This document shows positions 27,333 to 36,588 of a stretch of 64,000 bases of DNA, piece by piece. Every line of letters begins with the position of its first letter. The first letter of the stretch is position 1. The DNA is from Collinsella aerofaciens (GTDB lineage Bacteria; Actinomycetota; Coriobacteriia; Coriobacteriales; Coriobacteriaceae), in the NCBI RefSeq assembly GCF_028206795.1, contig NZ_JAQLFJ010000003.1, positions 72,850 to 136,849 on the forward strand, written 5' to 3'. The notes under the pieces are model-generated. The model was not told the DNA's origin. It saw only the letters and a list, made by a program, of their open reading frames with translations, and did no database searches. A program made the translations under genes and the position numbers.

Positions 27333-27869
27333 CTACTTGCGGACGACCTTGACGATGGCATCGCCAGCGGAGACAGCGGAGTCAGCCTCGACGGCGAGCT
27401 CGACGTCGGCGAACTCGGCGGTGTTGGACACAGCCACGACGACGCAGTCCTTGTAGCCGGCAGCGGCGATCTTGGCGCGGTCGATCTTGAGCATGGGCTG
27501 GCCAGCCTTAACGACATCGTCGGCCTTGACGAAGCCCTCGAAGCCATCGCCGTTCATGTTGACGGTATCGACGCCAACGTGCACCAGAACCTCGATGCCG
27601 CTATCGGACTGCAGGCCCACGGCGTGACCCATGGTGACGGTCACCTTGCCGTCGCAGGGAGCGTAGACCAGGTCGTCCTCGGGCCACACGGCGCAGCCCT
27701 TGCCCAGAACCTCGCCACCAAAGACGGGATCGGGCACGTCGGCCATCTTGATGACCTTGCCCTTGACGGGCGAGCACAGCACGTCGGCGCCGGCAGAAGC
27801 AGAGATGGAGGACGGAGCAGCGGCAGTCGCGGGCTCAGCCTTCTTCTTGAACATGTCAAACAGACCCAT
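27333..27869 (-). CDS. crr: PTS glucose-type EIIA (Crr-like)
   Basis: The 178-residue soluble EIIA of the glucose/beta-glucoside family accepts phosphate from HPr on the His in VLVHVGVDTVNMNG and hands it to an EIIB. The paired motif MGHAVGLQSDSG and the CSPVKGKVIKMADVPDPVFGG N-terminal strand are typical. A short Ala-rich linker (MFKKKAEPATAAAPSS) precedes the domain. GAGGAGAAAACGT lies before ATG 27869. Both EIIBC permeases in this window lack a IIA domain, so this protein may supply them. It has its own strong promoter upstream and a terminator downstream. Confidence 0.93.
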   Translation of the reverse strand: MGLFDMFKKKAEPATAAAPSSISASAGADVLCSPVKGKVIKMADVPDPVFGGEVLGKGCAVWPEDDLVYAPCDGKVTVTMGHAVGLQSDSGIEVLVHVGVDTVNMNGDGFEGFVKADDVVKAGQPMLKIDRAKIAAAGYKDCVVVAVSNTAEFADVELAVEADSAVSAGDAIVKVVRK

Positions 27870-27918
27870 ACGTTTTCTCCTCTTGATTAAGCGCAACGTT
27901 GTGCGCATGCCTATGGTG

Positions 27919-27947
27919 ATTATAGTGCCAAATGGTTCAAATGCTAA
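27919..27947 (-). promoter_or_regulatory. Promoter of the PTS IIA gene
   Basis: On the minus strand TTAGCA (27947-27942), a 17-base spacer and a consensus TATAAT (27924-27919). Predicted start about 27912, leaving a leader of about 43 bases. Confidence 0.75.
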
Positions 27948-28009
27948 GGTGGGGACTCGAATCGCGAGCCCATCCCAACGCTTTTCCCCGGTGGCACTCA
28001 TATTGTCGA

Positions 28010-30612
<2,603 letters not shown>

Positions 30613-30658
30613 GGCTTGCCAATCGTTGATTTGGTCATAGTTCGTCGTGATTCAGATA

Positions 30659-30687
30659 TTAGCAGAACGCGCTGACATGTCCATAAT
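30659..30687 (+). promoter_or_regulatory. Promoter of the GH106-like gene
   Basis: TTAGCA (30659-30664), a 17-base spacer and CATAAT (30682-30687); the leader to ATG 30727 is about 33 bases. The same -35 word occurs in the IIA gene promoter. Confidence 0.6.
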
Positions 30688-30726
30688 CTGTGCTATGCAG
30701 CAGATCGATCGAGCCAAGGAGGATCC

Positions 30727-33318
30727 ATGACCGCGTACTATCAGCAGGTGCTCGAGGGCACATACGACAACCACGTGCTTCCGTTTTTGTGGATGAAGGG
30801 CGAGAGCCATAAGACCATTGCCGAGTATCTGGAAAAGATCGCCAGCGCCGACATCCACGAGGTCTGTCTCGAAAGCCGCCCACACCCCGATTTTTGCGGC
30901 GAGGGCTGGTGGCGCGACTTGCGCTTTGTCATTGACGAGTGCAAGCAGCTGGGCCTTAAGCTCTGGATCTTGGACGACGCGCACTTCCCCACGGGCTTTG
31001 CCAACGGCGCCGTCAAGGAGGCCGTGCCCGAGCTCCGCAAGATCGTGCTCACGCACCGCACGTTCGACATCGTGGGCCCCACGTCCGCCGCGAGCATCGC
31101 GCTCGCCAACATGCTCGACAAAACGGAGCGCTTCTACGGCGTGACATTTATGCAGGACGGCAGCCCCGTCGACGTCGCTTACCGAGTAATCGACGATGCA
31201 AACGGCAACCCCAGCCGCCTGGTCTTCGATGCGCCTGCGGGCCTCACGCAGGCATGCGTGATGTTCACGAGCGGCAAGACCTCCTACAACGAGGACTATA
31301 TCAATATGGTCGACCGCGCCTCGGTGGCGCGGCTCATCGATGCTGTCTACGAGCCGCATTTTGAGCATCTGGGCGATGAGTTTGGCAAGACGATCCTGGG
31401 CTTTTTCTCCGATGAGCCCGGATTTGCCAACGAGAAGGGCACCACGGGCCCCGATGGCATCTCGGACACGCTCATCGGCAAGGCCACCGCGCCCCTACCC
31501 TGGTCGGTCGAGCTTGAGCGTCGCCTACGAGCGGCACTGGGCGAGCGCTACCTGGCCGAGCTCCCGCACCTGTGGGACCGCGAGCCGGCCGGCGCGCACG
31601 TACGCCACGTCTATATGGACATCGCGAGCACCCTCTATAAGGAGTGCTTCTGCGACCAGCTCGGAGACTGGTGCCGCGCGCGCGGCGTGCAGTACATCGG
31701 CCACGTTATCGAGGACAAGGACTGCCACGCGCGCCTGGGCGTGGGCGCCGGGCACTACTTCCGCGCCGTGGGCGGTCAGGACATGGCGGGCGTCGACATC
31801 GTGATCAACCAGCTGGTGCCTGGCATGGACCGCGGCCTTCACAGCTACGGGCGCGGCGTGTGGGACCTCGAGTTCTATAACTACGTGCTGCCCAAGCTGG
31901 GCTCCTCGGCAGCACACCTCGACCCCAAAAAGCAGGGGCGTTGCATGGCCGAGGTCTTTGGCGCATTTGGATGGCACGAAGGCCTACGCGAGATGAAGTG
32001 GATCGCCGATCATTTTTTGGTGCGCGGCGTCAATTGGTTTGTGCCGCATGCCTTTAGCATGGCCGCCTTCCCCGACTGGGACTGCCCGCCGCATTTCTAT
32101 GCGCATGGCCAAAACCCCCAGTTTGCACACTTTGGGCAGCTCATGAGCTACATGAACCGTACGGCGAGCCTGCTGAGCGGCGGGCGCGCAACGACCCCGG
32201 TGGCGCTTCTCTACCATGCGGACGCCGAGTGGGCAGGCGAGGCGAACTTTATGCAGCATGCCGCCTCCGAGCTTTTGCGCGCGCAGGTCGACTTTGACAT
32301 CGTGCCGGCAGAGGCATTTGAGGACGCAGGGCGCTATGCCGTTGAAATTGCCGCAGACGGTAGCGGCTTTAGCGTGAACGGCCAGGCATACCGCTGCCTG
32401 GTGATGCCCGGAGCCGAGTTTGCCGGCGGAGCCGTGCTCGACTTTGCCGCGCGTGCCGCAGCCGCAGGTGTTGCCGTGTACGCGCTGGATGAGTTGCCGA
32501 ACAAGCGCTACGACGGTGACACTGCAGGCCGCGAGGGCTTTGCCTCCCTGGATGCAACCGCGCTCGCCGACATCAAGCTCCTGGCGACCACCGAGCTCGC
32601 AGACACACTTGCCAATACCGGCATGCAGACCTTGGTTTGCGCCGAGCCCCAGCCCTGGCTGCGCGCACTGCGCTACGAGCGGGCGGGCGAGAGCTATCTG
32701 ATGCTCGTCAACGAGCATCCCAAGCAGGGTATCTCCACTCAGATTGCGCTTGCCGACGGCACACCCGTTGCAGGCGCGCGCCTCGACCTGCTCAACGGCA
32801 CCGAGCCCGCCGCCTTTGACGGCACGCTCGAGCTGGCTCCCTACGAGAGCTGCATCGTGGTCCTTGGGGCTACAGGTTCCGCCGGCGCGACAACCGCTGG
32901 AACCGAAGCCGCATGCATCGACGGGCCCTGGACGGTTGCCTTCTCTACCCCTGGCACCGATGCCTTTGGCGAGTCTGTTGAGCTTGCAGACCTGCACGAC
33001 CTTTCCTCGGCCGAGTTCCCCGGCAAGGCCGGCACATTCCGCTACCAGGCTTCCTTTGTCCTGGACGAAGCGGCCACCCGCACCGTCATCGACTTTGGCG
33101 AGGTCTTTGAGACCGAAACCGTCACCCTCGACGGCAAATCCCTCGGCACGCGCATCTGTCCGCCTTACCGCTTTGAGGCCGGCGCGCTTTTGGCCGGCGA
33201 GCACGCGCTTACGATCGATATCATCAACACCCTCGACCATGCCGTCCCCGACATGTTCGGCATGACCGAGCCCTCCGAGCCCAGCGGCCTCTTGGGGCCC
33301 GTACGTGTGCTCGGGTAA
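30727..33318 (+). CDS. Large cytoplasmic glycoside hydrolase, GH106-like (rhamnosidase-type)
   Basis: The 863-residue protein lacks a signal peptide and begins directly with a TIM-barrel (about 15-450). The motifs FFSDEPGF, YIGHVIEDKDCH and AEVFGAFGWHEGLREMKWIADH match the pattern of GH106-type alpha-L-rhamnosidases and related uncharacterised families. A middle Rossmann-like region follows (about 480-620), then a C-terminal galactose-binding-like beta domain (about 740-860, FRYQASFVLDEAATRTVIDFGEVFETETV). Substrate is not certain. AAGGAGGATCC precedes ATG. It is followed by an RpiR regulator gene 166 bases later and is divergent from an AraC gene. Confidence 0.72.
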   Translation: MTAYYQQVLEGTYDNHVLPFLWMKGESHKTIAEYLEKIASADIHEVCLESRPHPDFCGEGWWRDLRFVIDECKQLGLKLWILDDAHFPTGFANGAVKEAVPELRKIVLTHRTFDIVGPTSAASIALANMLDKTERFYGVTFMQDGSPVDVAYRVIDDANGNPSRLVFDAPAGLTQACVMFTSGKTSYNEDYINMVDRASVARLIDAVYEPHFEHLGDEFGKTILGFFSDEPGFANEKGTTGPDGISDTLIGKATAPLPWSVELERRLRAALGERYLAELPHLWDREPAGAHVRHVYMDIASTLYKECFCDQLGDWCRARGVQYIGHVIEDKDCHARLGVGAGHYFRAVGGQDMAGVDIVINQLVPGMDRGLHSYGRGVWDLEFYNYVLPKLGSSAAHLDPKKQGRCMAEVFGAFGWHEGLREMKWIADHFLVRGVNWFVPHAFSMAAFPDWDCPPHFYAHGQNPQFAHFGQLMSYMNRTASLLSGGRATTPVALLYHADAEWAGEANFMQHAASELLRAQVDFDIVPAEAFEDAGRYAVEIAADGSGFSVNGQAYRCLVMPGAEFAGGAVLDFAARAAAAGVAVYALDELPNKRYDGDTAGREGFASLDATALADIKLLATTELADTLANTGMQTLVCAEPQPWLRALRYERAGESYLMLVNEHPKQGISTQIALADGTPVAGARLDLLNGTEPAAFDGTLELAPYESCIVVLGATGSAGATTAGTEAACIDGPWTVAFSTPGTDAFGESVELADLHDLSSAEFPGKAGTFRYQASFVLDEAATRTVIDFGEVFETETVTLDGKSLGTRICPPYRFEAGALLAGEHALTIDIINTLDHAVPDMFGMTEPSEPSGLLGPVRVLG

Positions 33319-33484
33319 CGCCCCGGGCGCAAACGGCCCAACAAGGACAGTGCCCCCATGTTGAGCCCGCACGGCGTCGAGCGGTCCGTCGTTCATAGAC
33401 CGGCGGACCAAAACTCCCAGCCAAGCCGAACGTTTTATTTATCGTTATGATTGGTTTATCGCGACGCAAACGCATAGGAGCCAT

Positions 33485-34339
33485 ATGGATATCAGGCGAA
33501 AGATCACGCAGGGCAAAAGCCTCACCCCCACCGAGCAACAACTTGGGCAAACGGCCCTCGCCATGGGCGAGGATGTGCGCGGGCTTTCCATTAAGGAATT
33601 TGCCGCGTGCGCCAACGTTTCGGTCGCGAGCGTGCACCGCTTTTGCAAAAAGCTCGGCCTCGAGGGATTCAAAGACCTCAAGGTCGAGCTCATCCGCCAG
33701 GCGACCGAGGCGGGCAATCGGCGCGACGTGGACATCAACTTTCCCTTCGATGCCACCTCCACCCCCGCACAGGTAATGGAGCGCATGGAGGGGCTCTACC
33801 AGACCACCTTGGCCGAAACGCAGGAACTGCTCGACCCCGCACAGCTCGACTACGCCGCCAAGCTCGTCATGCGCGCCGACACCGTGGACATCTACACGGG
33901 CTCGCATAACCTGTATCCAGCGGGAATGTTCCGCGATCGCTTGCTTTCCGCCGGTAAAAGCGCGACGTGCTACGGCAGCGTCGAGGCGCAGGTGCGTACG
34001 GCGCTCGCCTCGGGCCCCGACCATGTGGCGATTGTCATCTCCTACAGCGGCCTTGCCCCCAACCTCAGGGAGATCTTGCCGATCCTCAGCAGTCGACGCG
34101 TCCCGGTCATCGTCATCGGCACACCGTACTGCGCCCGCATTCACCCCGGCTTTGCCGCCTATCTCATGGTGAGCGACCACGAGAGTATGACGCACCGCAT
34201 CACGCAGTTCGCCAGCCACATCGCCGTGCAATACGTGCTCGATTCGCTCTACAGCAGCTACTTTGCCAAAGATTACGCCCGCTGTTCCGAGTTCCTCGAG
34301 CGGTCGTTTCCCTACACCCGCCTGCCCGGGCTCAAGTAA
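33485..34339 (+). CDS. RpiR-family regulator (HTH + SIS)
   Basis: The 284-residue protein has an N-terminal HTH_6 domain (about 1-75; LSIKEFAACANVSVASVHRFCKKLGLEGFKDLKVELI) and a C-terminal sugar isomerase (SIS) domain (about 120-260). The SIS domain binds phosphosugars (TVDIYTGSHNLYPAGMFRDRL, VAIVISYSGLAPNLREILPILSSRRVPVIVIG). RpiR proteins repress or activate sugar catabolic operons in response to a phosphosugar. GCATAGGAGCCAT provides the ribosome site. It lies downstream of the GH106-like gene on the same strand, which suggests local control of glycoside breakdown. Confidence 0.92.
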   Translation: MDIRRKITQGKSLTPTEQQLGQTALAMGEDVRGLSIKEFAACANVSVASVHRFCKKLGLEGFKDLKVELIRQATEAGNRRDVDINFPFDATSTPAQVMERMEGLYQTTLAETQELLDPAQLDYAAKLVMRADTVDIYTGSHNLYPAGMFRDRLLSAGKSATCYGSVEAQVRTALASGPDHVAIVISYSGLAPNLREILPILSSRRVPVIVIGTPYCARIHPGFAAYLMVSDHESMTHRITQFASHIAVQYVLDSLYSSYFAKDYARCSEFLERSFPYTRLPGLK

Positions 34340-34436
34340 CGACGAGCGTGGATTTTTGGACACTCAGATAACGAGCGTGGATAATCTCCCACTTTGAGCC
34401 CGCACACAGGCCAAAACCGGGAGATTATCCACGCTC
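34338..34436 (+). repeat. Repeat family B, copy 1
   Basis: A leader AACGACGAGCGTGGATTTTTGGACAC is followed by 18-bp perfect arms (34373-34390 with 34419-34436; GAGCGTGGATAATCTCCC) and a 28-base loop. Copy 2 at 46143-46239 has the same loop length and nearly the same loop, but arms GAGAGTGG.../...CCACTCTC: a compensated C-G to A-T change. A leader-only fragment is at 35210-35235. Confidence 0.8.
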
Positions 34437-34483
34437 ATTTTGGGTCCCCTGGGAAACGCATGAGGAGGGCGGATAGACAGCCG

Positions 34484-35104
34484 TTATTTGCGAGGCGTCA
34501 GCGACGTAAAGAGCCCGTGTTGGTTGCAGTAAAGATATATCCTGCCGCGCCCGGTAATATGGAAGCGCGGCTGCACCGATTGCTCTGGATAGAGCTTCTT
34601 AAAGCAGACGCCGTCCATAGTCGCATATGCCACAAAGCTAATGTAGTGATCCTTGGTCATGGGATGATCGAGCGTGACGTACCAATCGTCCTCGATGCGC
34701 TCGATGGAAAAGGCGTGGTCCGCGTCCGGCTCTTCGGCCTCCTGGGGAAACATCGTGGAGCCACAGCAGCTAAAGCTGCCTTCTCCGAGCGCGTGCACAA
34801 CGTTTCCGCAGATAGGGCAAACGTAAAAGACGCCTTTGAGCATATTGCCTGCACGGTTGGCGTTGGCCCGAATGTCACCAGCCAAAAGCTCAGCCACGCT
34901 TATGCCGAGTCTCTGGGCCAAAGGCTCAACGAGGGAAATGTCGGGAAGGCCGCGGCCGGATTCCCACTTGCTGACGGCTTTATCGGTCACACCAAGGCTT
35001 TCCGCCAGGGCGCGCTGGGTGAGGCCGCGCTCTTCGCGCAGCTGCTTAATGGCATGCGCTGCCAAAAAAGTATGGGAGGCATTGGTTTGCCGTGTCTGGT
35101 TCAT
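34484..35104 (-). CDS. XRE regulator fused to a desulfoferrodoxin-like (superoxide reductase) module
   Basis: Residues 15-75 are an XRE/Cro HTH (IKQLREERGLTQRALAESLG, then VTDKAVSKWESGRGLPDI). Residues 93-118 match a desulforedoxin centre with Cys96, Cys99, Cys113 and Cys114 (CPICGN...CCG). Residues 128-199 match the superoxide reductase iron domain with all five expected ligands: His130, His147 and His153 (HPMTKDHY), Cys193 and His196 (CNQHG). The Glu-Lys pair that precedes the first His in active enzymes is replaced by Ala-Asp. It is therefore more likely a redox- or superoxide-sensing regulator than an efficient enzyme. ATG 35104 is preferred; ribosome sites are weak for both candidate starts. 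Confidence 0.85.
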   Translation of the reverse strand: MNQTRQTNASHTFLAAHAIKQLREERGLTQRALAESLGVTDKAVSKWESGRGLPDISLVEPLAQRLGISVAELLAGDIRANANRAGNMLKGVFYVCPICGNVVHALGEGSFSCCGSTMFPQEAEEPDADHAFSIERIEDDWYVTLDHPMTKDHYISFVAYATMDGVCFKKLYPEQSVQPRFHITGRGRIYLYCNQHGLFTSLTPRK

Positions 35105-35472
35105 GGGCTGTCCAATCAAATTGAAGAAATGGAGTGAACCGGTTCGACAGTCAGTATCCATTTGAAGGCCAGGCTCGACAACCTACGCTGCGTAGACATG
35201 CGCCAATCGAACGAGCGCGGATTTTTGGACACTCATCCTGAGTAGTCATTTAAGAACGTCCCCAATGACTACTCATTTATGTCTGTCCCCAATGACTACC
35301 ACGGCAACGCCGATGTTTTGGTAGCGACAGCGAAAACCCGCCAGAGCGAGCAAGGTGCCTTGAAACGAGGCGGCATTGACCTTCTGGTCATGCCGCCGAA
35401 GTTGAAAGGCAGATTGCCGCTCTGGCGGGTTTGCAGCGTCGAGCAGTTACGGCGTTTGGTAAAACGCCGTAA
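35105..35472. other. Repeat-filled intergenic region before pyrE 3' end
   Basis: This gap of about 370 bp has no credible gene. It holds a fragment of repeat family B (35210-35235), a 10-bp palindrome AGTAGTCATT/AATGACTACT around a GTCCCC word (35241-35273), a second GTCCCC word (35284-35290) and a full family A element (35291-35473). Confidence 0.85.
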
Positions 35473-35473
35473 C
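35291..35473 (+). ncRNA. Structured repeat family A, full copy 2 (candidate RNA)
   Basis: Same architecture as 26337-26520. The outer stem is 15 bp perfect (35334-35348 with 35418-35432) but has an entirely different sequence (AAACCCGCCAGAGCG versus CGGGCACCAG). The inner stem is GGCGGCA/TGCCGCC (35369-35375 with 35391-35397). The loop hairpin TGACC-TTCT-GGTCA is conserved, as is the 3' hairpin 35446-35457 with 35462-35473 (loop GGTA). It overlaps the last base of the pyrE stop codon. RNA nature and strand are inferred. Confidence 0.6.
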
Positions 35474-36153
35474 TAACGAGCTCCGTACTGCTCGTAGTAG
35501 GCGTCGATAGCGGCCTTGAGCTCGTCATCGATGACGACCTTGCCGTCGATCTCGTGGTTGTAGAGGGTCTCGACGACCTCGGCCATGGAGACGATGCTCG
35601 CGACGGGGAAACCGTACTTGGCCTCGATCTCCTTCTGCGCGGTGGTCACGCCACCCTTGCCGACCTCCATGCGGTTGAGGGAAACGATAAGGCCCTTGAT
35701 CTCGACATCGGCAGCAGCCTTGACCTTGGGGTAGGTCTCGTCGATGGACTTGCCGGAGGTGGTGACATCCTCGACCATAATCACGCGGTCGCCGTCCTGG
35801 GGCTCATAGCCCAAAAGGTTGCCCTTGTCGGCACCGTGGTCCTTGGCCTCCTTGCGGTCACAGCAGTACTTGACCTCCTTGCCGTACAGCTCGTGGTAGG
35901 CAATGGCGGTCACGACGGCCAGCGGAATGCCCTTGTAGGCCGGTCCAAACAGCACGTCGAAGTCGTCGCCAAAGTTATCGTGAATGGCCTGGGCGTAATA
36001 CTCGCCCAGCTTCTTGAGCTGATAGCCCGTCACGTAAGCGCCGGCGTTCATAAAGAACGGGGACTGACGGCCGCTCTTGAGCGTAAAGCTGCCGAACTTA
36101 AGAACATCGGACTCGACCATAAACTTGATGAACTCTTGCTTGTAAGCCTCCAT
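35473..36153 (-). CDS. pyrE: Orotate phosphoribosyltransferase
   Basis: PyrE converts orotate and PRPP to orotidine 5'-phosphate in pyrimidine synthesis. The 226-residue protein has the PRPP-binding signature VIMVEDVTTSGKSI and the LKSGRQSPFFMNAG substrate loop. A flexible catalytic loop with Lys/His is present (CCDRKEAKDHGADKG). ATG 36153 follows CGAGAGGAGCCCGC; a longer frame upstream lacks such a site. No other pyr genes adjoin it. The upstream 430 bp contain palindromes that could regulate it. Its 3' end abuts a family A element. Confidence 0.96.
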   Translation of the reverse strand: MEAYKQEFIKFMVESDVLKFGSFTLKSGRQSPFFMNAGAYVTGYQLKKLGEYYAQAIHDNFGDDFDVLFGPAYKGIPLAVVTAIAYHELYGKEVKYCCDRKEAKDHGADKGNLLGYEPQDGDRVIMVEDVTTSGKSIDETYPKVKAAADVEIKGLIVSLNRMEVGKGGVTTAQKEIEAKYGFPVASIVSMAEVVETLYNHEIDGKVVIDDELKAAIDAYYEQYGAR

Positions 36154-36588
36154 GCGGGCTCCTCTCGTAATCGCGTACGTGTCTTCCAGTTTAGCGCAGG
36201 CAAGGCGCGTTGCGGGCGCGCTTTGGGGCCTCAGCATTCTGTAAAGGCTTTGTCAGGGGCAATGGTTTTCCAAACAAAGGGGTTGACACGGCAAACCCCC
36301 TCATCAAAAATACGGGCGGATTAAAACGGGTACGAGATACCCAAAGCGCGCCGCGCCCGGCCTTAAGGGGGTGTGCCATGGAAGGCAGCCATAGTCGAAA
36401 AACCTGCATGTCGCCCTCGGCACGCCGCGAGGATTCCGCGCACGCATAAGCGCCACTAACCGATCGTCAAAACCACCACAAAGGTGCCTGTCCCTTTGTG
36501 GTGGTTTGAAAGCATGACGTGAGCGACATCTAGGTTTTTTGAAGCAAATACGACACGTACGCTAACTCCCTTCAACAAGGAGGACCCT
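36154..36588. other. Divergent intergenic region between pyrE and mgtA
   Basis: The 435-bp gap has no ORF of note. It contains a 13-bp inverted repeat GGCGCGCTTTGGG/CCCAAAGCGCGCC (36216-36228 with 36341-36353) spanning the likely pyrE promoter. A second palindrome lies at 36467-36509, about 80 bases before mgtA. No magnesium-sensing leader motif is recognised. Confidence 0.75.
36467..36509. repeat. Palindrome with GGGACAGG core
   Basis: TCAAAACCACCACAAAGG pairs with CCTTTGTGGTGGTTTGA (one bulged A). On the reverse strand the centre reads AAAGGGACAGGCACCTTT, nearly the same as the centre of 59398-59442 (AAAGGGGACAGTCACCTTT). Only the flanking stem differs. Confidence 0.8.
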
